Assembly (NCBI GenBank): GCA_016716185.1
Contig: JADJWV010000001.1
Location: 425,535 to 489,534 of the forward strand
Source of the DNA: Saprospiraceae bacterium
Lineage (GTDB): Bacteria > Bacteroidota > Bacteroidia > Chitinophagales > Saprospiraceae
DNA length: 64,000 bases
Direction: 5' to 3'
Part shown: positions 36,097 to 45,702 of the stretch, piece after piece
How positions within the stretch are numbered: the first letter of the stretch is position 1
Layout: each line of letters starts with the position of its first letter
The notes under the pieces: model-generated
The model's database searches: none
What the model saw: only the letters and a program-made list of their open reading frames with translations
Told to the model about the DNA's origin: nothing
Position numbers and translations under genes: made by a program

Positions 36097-37497
36097 TTAA
36101 TACTTGATGCTTTTTTCTGTGGTCTCTCCGGCTTTAACGACAATCGTATAACTGCCGCTATGACCTTTGTGTTTTCCAAGGGTTTTAATGTGCACATCGT
36201 AAGTCCCGGGATTTAGAACAAACTTACTCGGGTTGGTTGTACTGGAAGTATAAGTCCTGTCTGTAGCGACATTTTTTCCTGAAGCTTTATCGTGAACATT
36301 CACAGTAGCATCAATGAGTTCATTGGTTTTTGTACTGACTTCGATGAATGCAATTCCACTTTCGAAATTTTGTGTAACCGGGGTGGTGCCATTCGATTTT
36401 ACCCATACATCTTCGATTTCCATTAGAACATGTAAACCTTCAATCCCTAAGGCCTGGAAAGATACTTTGTAATGCCCTGCAGGAACTTCCATCTGTTTTG
36501 TTCTACCATAAGTTCTGGTACTGGCCATAATTTTACCAGATTTTTTGTCCATCATTTTTACCAACACATCCCAGGGTTTACCATTGTTTGTTGTGGTCAC
36601 TTCTAAAATTCCTCCGTCAAAACTTATATTCCGGTGTCTGGTTGAATCAGTATTCATATCTAAAGTAAAACTAGTGGCCGGGATGTCAGTTCCCTCCAAA
36701 GCCCGAACTTCAATTTCGTATTTTCCTTTCGCCAAATAGACAAATCCGGTATCCCTGTAAGTTCTTGCCCAGGCGACTTCTTTCTTCGTCTGGGAATTTC
36801 TGGCCCTTATGATGGCATCAACAGGTTTTCCTGTTTTGGTGGCAAATACGGAGAAATTGGCTTTCGGTTCGTCGACGGTTTTCGCAGTTGCTTCCGACAA
36901 TACGGTCTGCAGGCCCGTTGTATTATCTGCATCGTAATAATAGCCATCGCCCGCTTTGGCTGCACAAATGAGTGCTTCCTTTTCGGTTTCTTTTAAACCA
37001 AAGCCAACAATATGCAATCTGAAATCGATGTTTTCCGATTTTGCTTTTTTTATAACAGAACAGAGATCGCCCTCACAGGATTCTATACCATCGGTAATTA
37101 ATATTATCGTTGTTTTTATTTTGGATTCTCTAAGCAAACCGATGGCAAGCGTTGCGCTTTTTGCCAATGGGGTTTTACCCAATGATTTTAATCCTTTTAC
37201 TGCAGTGATTATTTTGGTTTTGGAGTTGTTGGAGATGTCTGCTATCAACTCTATATCATTGCAATCACTTTTACTTCGGTGCCCATAGGCGATTAATCCT
37301 ATAGGTTTGTCGGCCGGGATTTTTTCTACTGTCGACGATAAGACATTGGCTGCAATGTCTTTTTTTGTGGATGCTTCCAATTTTCCCCACATGGATCCAC
37401 TGGCATCATATATGAATAAAATGGGTGAAGATTGTTTTTGTCCTTCGATCCCGAGAGTAGAGAAAATTACAAAGCAAAACAGGAGAAGTTTTTTCAT
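36097..37497 (-). CDS. VWA domain protein with repeated beta-sandwich domains
   Basis: This is an exported protein of 466 residues with a signal peptide ending IEGQ. The von Willebrand A domain (about residues 25-200) has an intact MIDAS (FIYDASGSMWGK, then TPLAKS and ITDGIESCEGD). Three or four similar beta-sandwich modules follow, each with an A-R-T-Y / S-T-R-T-Y / T-D-R-T-Y element and a Y-E/K-V/I-x-V/F core (for example GKYEIEVRALEGTDIPA). It is likely a surface or periplasmic binding protein that uses a divalent metal for ligand contact. Confidence 0.85.
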   Translation of the reverse strand: MKKLLLFCFVIFSTLGIEGQKQSSPILFIYDASGSMWGKLEASTKKDIAANVLSSTVEKIPADKPIGLIAYGHRSKSDCNDIELIADISNNSKTKIITAVKGLKSLGKTPLAKSATLAIGLLRESKIKTTIILITDGIESCEGDLCSVIKKAKSENIDFRLHIVGFGLKETEKEALICAAKAGDGYYYDADNTTGLQTVLSEATAKTVDEPKANFSVFATKTGKPVDAIIRARNSQTKKEVAWARTYRDTGFVYLAKGKYEIEVRALEGTDIPATSFTLDMNTDSTRHRNISFDGGILEVTTTNNGKPWDVLVKMMDKKSGKIMASTRTYGRTKQMEVPAGHYKVSFQALGIEGLHVLMEIEDVWVKSNGTTPVTQNFESGIAFIEVSTKTNELIDATVNVHDKASGKNVATDRTYTSSTTNPSKFVLNPGTYDVHIKTLGKHKGHSGSYTIVVKAGETTEKSIKY

Positions 37498-37650
37498 AAT
37501 CAGATGGGTTGTGTTTGGATCAAATTCTAAATTGGCTCATTGTGAATGAAGTCCGTAATCAAAAATAAAGATAAAACGCGAATATTCCTGTAAAATACCG
37601 GATGTATCTTTTAATAATTTAACTGATGTGTTAAAATCTTTGATTTTATT

Positions 37651-37773
37651 CGCAATTATTCCATCATTCAATTCCGAATACAGAAGCATTCTAACATCTT
37701 GAGATGTCGTAAGTAAGGATTTAAAAAAATTAGAGATATTAAACTCAGTAATTTATATTCCTGGAATTTCAGC
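37651..37773 (-). pseudogene. Remnant of a second sulfatase C-terminal region
   Basis: Forty-one codons in one frame align without gaps to the sulfatase at 41187-42488. This copy reads AEIPGI-stop-ITEFN..FKSL..S..VR.LLYSELNDG, and the sulfatase reads AEISGINIPEYN..FKSL..S..IR.FLYSEMNDG. One codon is TAA. Nothing else of the gene is seen nearby, so this is a short relic of a paralogue upstream of the VWA gene. Confidence 0.75.
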
Positions 37774-37901
37774 GGTCGAATTTAAATTTCTAAAAGGAGT
37801 TATTTAACAAGGGTTGGGAAATTTTATTCTTGAAAATTGCCGAAAGATTTTAGAAAGGTTTAATAGTGTTCGTTTACTCTATAAGGTATTTTCATCCATA
37901 T

Positions 37902-38267
37902 TTAGGCTGTCCGCAATATCTTTTCCATTTTCCGGCCTTTTGCCAATTCGTCCACCAATTTATCTAAATACCGGGCCTGCTTTGTTAAAGGATTTTCAAT
38001 TTCTTCTATCCGGTAACCACAAATGGAGCCGGTGATGAGATGTGCATTGGGGTTCAATTTAGCCTTCTTAAAAAATGTTTCAAATGTGACCTTATCAACT
38101 ATAAGTTGCTGCAATTGCTTCTCGTCAAAGCCGGTCAGCCATGATATCACCTGTTGCAATTCTTGTTTGGTCCTGCCTTTGCTTTCAACTTTGTTGACAT
38201 AATGCGGATAAACCGAAGCGAAAATCATTTTTGCAATTCTTTCATCATGTTCAGCTGTTGTTTTCAT
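37902..38267 (-). CDS. DUF2200 family protein
   Basis: This is a 121-residue cytosolic protein. DERIAKMIFASVYPHYVNKVESKGRTK (key parts AKMIFASVYPHYV and KGRTKQEL), then ITGSICGYRIEEIENPLTKQ, is the DUF2200 signature, ending in the KGRKMEKILR tail. Function unknown. It is the last gene of a three-gene operon and overlaps the YdeI-like gene by four bases. Confidence 0.88.
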   Translation of the reverse strand: MKTTAEHDERIAKMIFASVYPHYVNKVESKGRTKQELQQVISWLTGFDEKQLQQLIVDKVTFETFFKKAKLNPNAHLITGSICGYRIEEIENPLTKQARYLDKLVDELAKGRKMEKILRTA

Positions 38268-38548
38268 TTTTCCAAATTTTTAAACCATTTCTGTGCGTTT
38301 GGTCTTCGGTGTGGACAGCCTGGCCAACAACAGGGTTGTCTTTTGCCTTCGTTCAGTTCTGTCATCATCCGGTCAATATGTTCTGACCGGGTCTCTTCCT
38401 TTTTGACTATGGTGACCCAACAGATCCATTCATTGCGTTGGATCGGAGTAAGCTTATTCCAACGTTCTGAAATGGCATCATTCTTACTCAATGCGCTTAT
38501 CATATCGTCGGGGAGTTCGTGCAATATTCCTTCAGCTAATTTGATCAT
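38264..38548 (-). CDS. YdeI/OmpD-associated (OmdA) family protein
   Basis: This is a 94-residue protein. ELPDDMISALSKNDAISERWNKLTPIQRNEWI (key parts ALSKNDAISERWN and LTPIQRNEWICWV) and KKEETRSEHIDRMMTELNEGKR match the OmdA domain linked to bacteriocin protection and stress in Enterobacteria. The tail PCCWPGCPHRRP is rich in Cys and could bind metal. It lies 12 bases after the DUF1801 gene and overlaps the DUF2200 gene. Confidence 0.85.
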   Translation of the reverse strand: MIKLAEGILHELPDDMISALSKNDAISERWNKLTPIQRNEWICWVTIVKKEETRSEHIDRMMTELNEGKRQPCCWPGCPHRRPNAQKWFKNLEK

Positions 38549-38560
38549 GGTTATTTGTTG

Positions 38561-39373
38561 TTATTTCAATCGTTCCAGAACGCCTTTTCTCTTTACAATG
38601 TTTTTATAGTCCCATTGAATTTCTTTAGATTTTTTCAACCAACGCTTCAGATCTTTGGGGTTTATTTCCGATACCTCATTGTAAAAAACGGAAGCATCTT
38701 TAAATTTTCCACCGTGCACGGAAAGGCCTTGTTCATCAAAACTGGCTCCGCTCCAAAACATTAACCTCATTCCGCGCTTTTCTTTACTGTAACCTACAAT
38801 GGGGTTGCCGTCTATAAACCAGACAGGGTGTCGGTGCCAAACCTTACTTTCGGCTTCAGGCAGGTGTTTGTTTATTTCTGTGTGCAACAATTGACAAATC
38901 GATTTATCGGCCGGGATTTGATTTTGGTTGTATGTTTTAATGTCAATTGGAGATGATAATTTTGCTTTTTCATTTTTTGCTGTAATTTTTTGGTGGTTCT
39001 TCATATCTCTTTCTTTGACGAGAGCCTTAACCGTTTTTTCCAGTATGGTACAGGGGAATGGACTGTCTAATGGAAACTGATAAGTAGCTTTTGAAACGTG
39101 ATATACACGCATTTCTTTAGGAACGGTTTTAGTATTTTGAGGAGTAATAAACAAGCCGATATGATTTTTAAAGACTCCAAAATAAATCAGCCTTCCCTCG
39201 TATCCCTTCCCTCCATATTCGTAGAAGGGCATGCCATAACTGATGCGTTCGTCAGCCGTGGGTGCAGCTTTTTTTATAGTGGAGCGAATCTTTCTCAGGA
39301 TTGCCTGGATTTTCGCAGGAAAACAGGAAATATATTCGTCCACGTCTTTGAATTTTTGATTGCTTGTGTTCAT
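38561..39373 (-). CDS. Tandem DUF1801 domain protein
   Basis: This is a 270-residue protein with two DUF1801-type domains. The first (about 1-125) has VDEYISCFPAKIQAILRKIR and ERISYGMPFYEYGGKG. The second (about 140-270) has ESKVWHRHPVWFIDGNPIVGY followed by GMRLMFWSGASFDEQGL. A lysine-rich linker joins them. Single-domain forms are common small proteins of unknown role (sometimes described as iron-carrier-like); the two-domain form is less usual. First gene of the DUF1801-YdeI-DUF2200 operon. Confidence 0.83.
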   Translation of the reverse strand: MNTSNQKFKDVDEYISCFPAKIQAILRKIRSTIKKAAPTADERISYGMPFYEYGGKGYEGRLIYFGVFKNHIGLFITPQNTKTVPKEMRVYHVSKATYQFPLDSPFPCTILEKTVKALVKERDMKNHQKITAKNEKAKLSSPIDIKTYNQNQIPADKSICQLLHTEINKHLPEAESKVWHRHPVWFIDGNPIVGYSKEKRGMRLMFWSGASFDEQGLSVHGGKFKDASVFYNEVSEINPKDLKRWLKKSKEIQWDYKNIVKRKGVLERLK

Positions 39374-39789
39374 ATCACAAATCGTTCTGTTGTGTGGTTC
39401 TGTATTGTAACTATTGCATGGATAGAATTGCTGTAAAGCTCATCAACCAAAGACAAAAATATAAAACTAATTGGTGATCATCATAAAAGACTAAAAACAA
39501 TAATTTGAATAACCCCTGTTCAGAGTATATGGAGTGATATGTGCCGTACTGCTTACTTTTTAACAGACCTTTTGATCAATAATCATGTGCTAATATGAGG
39601 TAAAAAATTCCATAATCAGAAAATGAAATAATAATTTAATTTCAGTTTGCAATTGATGTATTGGATAGCCGGATTGTTAATTCTCTACATTTCTATTTCA
39701 ATATTTTTCTCATCAAAACTTAGGAATATGGTATCTCCTGGTTTCAAATCGAATCAGGATACGTTTGGTGTTGCATTTACTAATTTTTA
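39374..39789. other. AT-rich gap between the DUF1801 operon and the MFS gene
   Basis: No convincing gene. A plus-strand frame from ATG 39656 to 39796 could encode 46 residues with one hydrophobic segment (MYWIAGLLILYISISIFF), overlapping the end of the MFS gene; in such AT-rich sequence a chance frame is likely. Confidence 0.25.
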
Positions 39790-41031
39790 TTATTGAGATT
39801 CTTGCTTAGGCGAAAAAGGCTTCCAATACATTTTAGGTTTTGGCGGGCACGTTTTTCCACTTCTGAGTAATGCAATCAAACCCAATACCGGTCCCAAGGA
39901 CAACAGGAAATAAATATTTCTTGGATTCATGCTATCTTGTAATATATTCAATAGCTGAATACTCATTATGGTTATTGAAAACCCAAGACAGTTTACAATG
40001 GTAAGTGCGGTTCCTTTTAATTCAGCCGGGGCATTTTGTGCTACCAAGGTGGAGAAAAGAGGGGAATCCAAAATGACAACCATTCCCCAAAAAAGAAGAA
40101 ATGCTAAGAACAAATATTCTGATTTTGTTTGAAACATCCATGGAGAAACAAGGCAGCATATACACGATAATAGTAGCGCCATGGTCGCTGTTCTTTGGGT
40201 ACCCGTAATTTGTGCCAAATAACCGCCTATGATGCATGCAAGGCCACCGATTCCAATAATCATGAACGAGCACAAAGAAATGTTAAAAGATGTTTCATTG
40301 TGCTCCAGGCTATATGTTTTCAGCATAACCGGCACAAATGCCCAGAAGGCATATAATTCCCACATGTGACCAAAATAACCGAAAGCGACAGAACGGAATT
40401 TATGATTCTTAAATACATCAAAAAATGCCGATAAATTGAATGCTTTCGCCGCAATCCGATAAGGACCATCGGGCACAAATATCAACATCAATAATCCTCC
40501 GAGTGCAGCAAGAGTTGAAGTTAAAACGAGAACAAGTTTCCAAGGAAATGCTTCGGTAATTTCTTTTAACAGGTGAGGAAATGCTGTTCCCAAAACCAGT
40601 GCACCGACCAGGAATCCAAGCGACTTTCCGAGCCCTTTTTCATGGTAATCTGCAGCTATTTTCATACCCACAGGGTAAATCCCGGCGAGAAAGAAACCAG
40701 TAATGAAACGCAACGAAATGATACTTTCTAAACTATTCCCTTCCCAGATTACTGCTAAGTTGGATACAGAGCCCAGTAAAGCACAGCTCAGGAATACTTT
40801 TGATGGCGAAAAACGATCTGATATGGTAAAAATTGCAAATGTAAGTGTACCGAAAATAAATCCAAATTGTACCGTGGATGTCAGGTGACCTAAAGCTGAG
40901 CTTTTTAGCTTAAAATTTTTAATTAGGTCATTCATGACACCATTCCCGGCAAACCAAAGCGATGTGCAGCAAAATTGTGAGATTATAATTGTTGGAAGAA
41001 TTAATTTAGATGTCTTCACATATAATCGCAT
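39790..41031 (-). CDS. Major facilitator superfamily transporter
   Basis: This is a 413-residue inner membrane protein with about twelve helices. The motif-A region between helices 2 and 3 reads ISDRFSPSKVFL, and RFITGFFLAGIYPVGMKIAADY is the helix 4 block. The gene opens with MRLYVKTSKLILPTIII and ends in a short polar tail. Substrate unknown; the segment FGYFGHMWELYAFWAFVPVML (key part GHMWELYAFWAF) is found in one MFS group often annotated only as MFS. It stands alone in its region. Confidence 0.85.
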   Translation of the reverse strand: MRLYVKTSKLILPTIIISQFCCTSLWFAGNGVMNDLIKNFKLKSSALGHLTSTVQFGFIFGTLTFAIFTISDRFSPSKVFLSCALLGSVSNLAVIWEGNSLESIISLRFITGFFLAGIYPVGMKIAADYHEKGLGKSLGFLVGALVLGTAFPHLLKEITEAFPWKLVLVLTSTLAALGGLLMLIFVPDGPYRIAAKAFNLSAFFDVFKNHKFRSVAFGYFGHMWELYAFWAFVPVMLKTYSLEHNETSFNISLCSFMIIGIGGLACIIGGYLAQITGTQRTATMALLLSCICCLVSPWMFQTKSEYLFLAFLLFWGMVVILDSPLFSTLVAQNAPAELKGTALTIVNCLGFSITIMSIQLLNILQDSMNPRNIYFLLSLGPVLGLIALLRSGKTCPPKPKMYWKPFSPKQESQ

Positions 41032-41186
41032 TCAATGGTAAACAATGGTTGATCTTTTCAAAGCATACCTTTTGGGGAATATTGCAAAATATTTCGAGTA
41101 GCGCTTAATTTTGAACAAATCATATTGCTGAACTAAAAATATTTGATTCATTTTGTATCCATAATCTTTTTGGCTAGTCAATTCAA

Positions 41187-42488
41187 TTACCGTCTTATAT
41201 TCTTTAACTCTTGTTCTAATTCCAATTTTATAATTTCTTCGAAAGGAGATAACACCCCATTCAATAAATCGACTTTTTCGTATGGATCATTGGTCAAATG
41301 GTAAAAGGCTTTATCACCATTGGCATTTTCAATGAGTTTGTAACTTCCATTGCTGATGGTCCAGCTGTCTAATGTTCCATCATTCATTTCCGAATACAGA
41401 AACTTTCGAATCTGTTTGGATTGTGTAAATAGCGATTTAAAGCTCTTGCTGTCATTATACTCGGGTATGTTAATTCCGGAAATTTCAGCAAGGGTTGCAA
41501 AAAGGTCGGTTCCACAAACCAAATTGGTGTCTGATCCGATACGGGATACTTCTGGCCCGGAAATAAACATTGGGACGTTAATTCCTCCCTGAAACAATGT
41601 ATTTTTTTACAGTGGAGCTCGTATAAGGACTTTGAGCAACCTGATTAGGCGTTCCGTTGTCACCTATAAATATGATGATGGTATTATTTCTTTCATTCTC
41701 CGGAATGCTATCGAGTAATCTACCTATTTGATAGTCTATGGCCTCAATAGCTGCCAAATTATAAGGTATGGGGTCCATGCCTTGAGTAAATACCGGTAAA
41801 TTTCCCTGAGTGTGCATTTCAGCAGGAGGTATATGGAAAGGTGCATGGGGTGCATTGTAAGCCAACCAAAGGAACCAGGGTTTTGATTGGGCATTTATCC
41901 ATTGAATGGATAAATCGGTAAATACTTCTGTGGTATATTTGGTTTGCAAACTCACAGACCCATCTTCAGAAAATTGCCATTGATAATAGTCATCTGCCAC
42001 ACCTTTGATCAGACCAGCATAATAATCTATTCCAAATTGTTCGGGATTGAAATTCGCATTATTCTGGACAGATGCCATTTACCGATCAGGGCACTTGCAT
42101 ATTTTCCATTTGTCTGGTCCTTGATATATTTTTGAATTACGGTCTCATTTGTATTCAAAACATCTGAAACACTTTTCATTCCCGTTCTGTAACCATATTT
42201 ACCTGTTATTATAGACGCCCTTGTTGGTGTACAAATGGGATTAACCCAAAAATTATGGAATGTCAATCCGCTATTTCTGATACGATCTATATGAGGGGTC
42301 GTTGGCTTTAGTGCACCTTCGCTATATCCTTTGATGGCGTCTTTACCTAAATCGTCAGCGATGATCAACAGAATATTTGGAGATTCATTACCCGGAGCAA
42401 CGTTATCATCATTATTTGAACATGAAGTAGAGGTTACTATTGCCAGGCCGCAAATCCATAGGAACAGAAGAGAATGGAATGTATTCAT
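41187..42488 (-). pseudogene. Lipoprotein sulfatase split by two frameshifts
   Basis: Three adjacent frames together make one type I sulfatase. The first (from ATG 42488) has a lipobox (TSTSCSNN), the metal site ILLIIADDLGKD, the formylglycine motif ICTPTRASIITG and IGKWHLS. The second carries YNAPHAPFHIPP and IFIGDNGTPN. The third carries LFQGGINVPMFISGP and DLFATLAEISGI. The first shift lies near 42066, where one base is missing after WHLS. The second lies at 41602-41608, where seven As on the coding strand should be six. Active-site residues are present, so it is either recently inactivated or an assembly error. Confidence 0.85.
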
Positions 42489-42563
42489 AAGTTTGCAATT
42501 GGTCAGGGAGTACCATTATAACAAGCAATATTATATAGAAAATCGCAAGCCCAAAGGTAAATA

Positions 42564-42773
42564 TTAACCAATTGACCATCCCAAATCACCTGGCTGAGTA
42601 TGCCCAGGACACTCATATAAACCGGCCGATTTCGGCAACTCCCGGTTTTCGCCAAAAGGGCCATAAATACCAAAGCCATCCAACATATAACCCATAAATT
42701 CAGAATGACCACTTTGATGAGGGTGAATATGGTTTTGTTGGTCTTGAGCCGGATAATGATACCTATCCGGCGT
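42564..42773 (-). pseudogene. YHYH domain protein fragment
   Basis: A frame of 70 codons reads PDRYHYPAQDQQNHIHPH, then GYMLDGFGIYGPFGE and AGLYECPGHTQP, matching the part of YHYH-domain proteins that contains Y-H-Y and the G-x-x-x-D-G-F-x-I-Y-G block. It has no start, because the frame enters from the 3' end of the DUF4287 gene, and it stops before the rest of the domain. It is a truncated relic at a recombination joint. Confidence 0.7.
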
Positions 42774-43314
42774 TGTCGTAAGCTTTCTTAATCCATAGCA
42801 ATACTTCTTTATCGATCTCTTTTATATCGGAAATATTCATTTTGTGGGAACACATGGAATTGGGTTTTTCGGCTAATAGTAATTTTGTGGGTTCCTGGCC
42901 TTTTAAGTTTATACCAATTTCAAAACGTGTTTTAGTCGCTGGATTGAGAATGGCAAACTGCTTTTTTCTCCGCAAACTCACATACGTATTTTTGGGAGCA
43001 ATTTCAACATCGTTTCCAAAACTCAGAATTTCAGTTATTAATTTGTCGTAAATCGGTTTGAAGTGTTCTTTGCCTTTATATTGACTAATGATTAGATCAT
43101 CGGTGTTTTCAGCAGAACCAGCATCTGTTGCTTTTGCTTTGTGTGCTACCAGATTGGCAAAGCCATGAGTAAATTCGTATTTTTCTTTTAGGAACTTGAT
43201 GATATCGCCGTGTTTTTCAAAATTTTCTTTAGTTACAATTTCAATCCACTGTTCTAAAGTTTTACCTGTGTTTTTGTGCAGATTGTCAATCATTGTTTGC
43301 GTTGCTTTGTCCAT
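42763..43314 (-). CDS. DUF4287 and DUF5655 domain protein
   Basis: This is a 183-residue protein. The N-terminal DUF4287 (about 1-60) reads NTGKTLEQWIEIV and GFANLVAHKAK. The DUF5655 part (about 75-180) reads LITEILSFGNDVEIAPKNTYVSLRRKKQFA, cut here to FGNDVEIAPKNTYVSLRRKK, followed by FEIGINLKG. Function unknown; such proteins are common in mobile or accessory gene sets. Its end overlaps the YHYH relic by a few bases. Confidence 0.88.
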   Translation of the reverse strand: MDKATQTMIDNLHKNTGKTLEQWIEIVTKENFEKHGDIIKFLKEKYEFTHGFANLVAHKAKATDAGSAENTDDLIISQYKGKEHFKPIYDKLITEILSFGNDVEIAPKNTYVSLRRKKQFAILNPATKTRFEIGINLKGQEPTKLLLAEKPNSMCSHKMNISDIKEIDKEVLLWIKKAYDNAG

Positions 43315-43424
43315 AATATTTTAATTTTCCGAATATTTATCTTATTTGTCAAATTCTATTCCATAATTCCTGTTGTATTGGTTTTGGATTGACCATTATA
43401 AACGGCCGAGAGCAATAAGTGTTT

Positions 43425-44021
43425 TCAGCTTTGGTTTTCATTCAATTCCTTTCCAACCCTTCTTAAAACGACAAGTAATGGTCTTTTTGTATGTTCCATC
43501 ATTTTTTTAAAAAGAGGAAATGATTCGTCCATATTTATGACTTCTAAAAATTCCAAGGTGAGGGAAATATCTATAAAGAGTTTCTCTGTTTTTAAAAGTG
43601 CAATGCATTTTTTATTAAATTCATTAAGTCCTTCCAATTCGATTATTCTTTCTTTTAATTTTCTTAATGTCATTTCTTCATCAAATGGGCTGTCCTGGTT
43701 TACCTGCCTTTTAAAACATTCAGTAATATCAAAATAGTAGTTTTCTATCTGGCTTATCTCTTCAGTTTCAGTTAATTGTTTTGTTTCAATTTTTATCTTG
43801 TCTATAATCTTATTGTTTTGAGTAAGTAACTCTTGTCCTAATTTTTTCCATTGGATCCGTCTCCCTATACCTAAACATTCAAGAATGATATGTTCGGTTC
43901 CGACATAATCATTAATCCCTTCTCTGTGAATGATGATAGCATTTTCTAAGGAGTTACCGAATCCACCTGAAATGGGAAGGGATATTCTGAAATCTTTTTT
44001 TAATAATTCTTGAAGCGTCAT
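43425..44021 (-). CDS. Hypothetical protein, mostly helical
   Basis: The ATG at 44021 gives MTLQELLKKDFRISLPISGG and 198 residues; an upstream start at 44054 is less likely. The N-terminal third resembles a Clp-N-like pattern (ENAIIIHREGINDYVGTEHI, then ILECLGIGR), which is suggestive only. The remainder is charged helices ending in KRPLLVVLRRVGKEL. No catalytic motif is visible and I do not recognise the family. It stands alone. Confidence 0.6.
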   Translation of the reverse strand: MTLQELLKKDFRISLPISGGFGNSLENAIIIHREGINDYVGTEHIILECLGIGRRIQWKKLGQELLTQNNKIIDKIKIETKQLTETEEISQIENYYFDITECFKRQVNQDSPFDEEMTLRKLKERIIELEGLNEFNKKCIALLKTEKLFIDISLTLEFLEVINMDESFPLFKKMMEHTKRPLLVVLRRVGKELNENQS

Positions 44022-44244
44022 TATATAAGGTTGGTTTATTTTACATGACCGCAAAGAGAAATCTGTATTTATTCTTCCATTAAGAATTCAAAGGTACGCT
44101 GTATGTTTTATGATAACGCTGGCTGCGAATGGCGACTCCATAATTCTTAATAAACTAAAAGCAGCTCTTCCGGATATTTTGAAAACGATGTTTGCCATAG
44201 GCTTAAAATTCAATTCAGTTGTTTTGCGGATCCATCGGCTTGAT

Positions 44245-45162
44245 TTAATTTATAAAACTGCTTATCACCTTGATCAGATCTTCGTGAAGCGGCAAGTCCG
44301 GTTTATTATATGTAGCGAAATTTTCAATTGCATTTGGCGAGCTCTTGCGCAATACATGATTCATCTCTGGTATCAATGCAAAATTTGATAAAGGCGATTC
44401 CTGGCTCAGCGCCTGAGCTCCTTCCACCGTGATTTGAAGATCCGATGATCCTTGAATGATCAATATAGGGCAGTTTAATTTTTTGATCTCCTTTCTGGGG
44501 TCGTAATTCATGAAGGAAATAAAGTAATCCTGAATTCTGGGATTGAACAAACTGTAAAGATATTGTGGAACACTATCCACTTTGACACCTTTTTTGAGAC
44601 TATCGAGAATTGGAAAGGACGCATCTTTTACCATTTGCGGCTGATTGGCCAATTGACGCTTCACGGTGGTGTGAGCATCTTCCGACAAACCAGCCAATGA
44701 AATAAATCTGTTTACTTTATTTTCCTGAATGGCCAACATGCCGACCAGCGCACCCTGGCTGTGACCTATCACCGTAATGTCCTCAAATGTATTCCTGAGA
44801 AATTTGATCCAAAGAATGGCATCAGAAACATATTGTTCGAATCTCAGGCCTTCGGCTGATAAAGAATCGGAAATACTCTTGCCCACACCTCTTTTATCAC
44901 AGCGCAAAACCGCATACCCTTGTTCTGCAAGCCCCTCTGCCAGTTTTTTCAGACCGTCATTATGGTAGGTTGGCCGTGTATTTCCATCCCGGTCTGTTTT
45001 TCCCGAACCTGAAATGATGAGTATGGCTTTATTGGTTGTTGACTCCGGAGTGAGCAGGGTGCCATACAAATCCACATTTATCGCGGACACCACAACCTCT
45101 TGTTGTGAAAAGCAGGAGCCTGTTGTTACAGCGAACAGAAACAAAATGCATAAACGCTTCAT
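44245..45162 (-). CDS. Exported alpha/beta hydrolase
   Basis: This is a 305-residue serine hydrolase with a signal peptide ending GSCFSQ. The catalytic elements are the oxyanion region LIISGSGKTDRDGN, the nucleophile elbow VIGHSQGALVG, an Asp in IIQGSSDLQITVE and a His in PEMNHVLRKS. LRCDKRGVGKS is typical of the esterase/dienelactone hydrolase-like group. Substrate unknown. It reads through without interruption, unlike many neighbours. Confidence 0.88.
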   Translation of the reverse strand: MKRLCILFLFAVTTGSCFSQQEVVVSAINVDLYGTLLTPESTTNKAILIISGSGKTDRDGNTRPTYHNDGLKKLAEGLAEQGYAVLRCDKRGVGKSISDSLSAEGLRFEQYVSDAILWIKFLRNTFEDITVIGHSQGALVGMLAIQENKVNRFISLAGLSEDAHTTVKRQLANQPQMVKDASFPILDSLKKGVKVDSVPQYLYSLFNPRIQDYFISFMNYDPRKEIKKLNCPILIIQGSSDLQITVEGAQALSQESPLSNFALIPEMNHVLRKSSPNAIENFATYNKPDLPLHEDLIKVISSFIN

Positions 45163-45279
45163 AAATTTTTTCTATGAAATGGGTTGAGGTTGATAAAAGT
45201 AATTATTAATAGTCATTTACCTATCGGAATAATACTTTCAAATATACTAAAATATGTTTATGGCAAGTATTAGGAGTGA

Positions 45280-45702
45280 AATCGGGCTTACAATTATTTA
45301 AAAACTGAGGCTTGGTTAGAGCGCCTGGATAAGCTTAAACTTTTTACTGACGATTTACATTCTAGTTGTATTTATTCAAAGCAATTTGGCAATAATATTA
45401 GTATTTTTTGCCAAGTATATAATTTTCAAATGAAACTGAAGTTACCTTTTAAAACTAATTTACAGGTTGAATTCAGTTATAGAGGAATTTTTAGCAACCA
45501 ATCTTCAATTAATTCTGATATGCCAACTACCAATGTCTCATTGTCAAGATATTTTTTAAAGAATAATAAACTCGAATTGAAATTTAGTATGTATGATATA
45601 TTTAACGGTGGTAAATTATATGAGTACGAAATTAATCCAACGAATTCATTTAGAATTGCCACTGAAAACAATTTACACCATGCAATTATAAATTTCAGCT
45701 AA
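45280..45702 (+). pseudogene. Outer membrane beta-barrel C-terminal fragment
   Basis: A plus-strand frame open from just after a stop at 45277 encodes the last strands of a TonB-receptor-like barrel: NISIFCQVYNFQMKLKLPF, LQVEFSYRGIFSNQSS, VSLSRYFLKNNKLELKFSM and DIFNGGKLYEYE, ending HHAIINFS. This resembles the end of the outer membrane beta-barrel family found in Bacteroidota (PF14905-like). No start, plug or signal peptide exists upstream, so it is a relic, and its strand differs from its neighbours. Confidence 0.55.

Noticed and set aside
39656..39796. 46-residue plus-strand frame with a hydrophobic start
   Set aside because: It overlaps the MFS gene end in AT-rich DNA, where hydrophobic chance frames are common.
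44110..44388. ATAACGCTGGCTGCG near 44111 as an attC half-site
   Set aside because: No complementary arm lies within 150 bp on either side.
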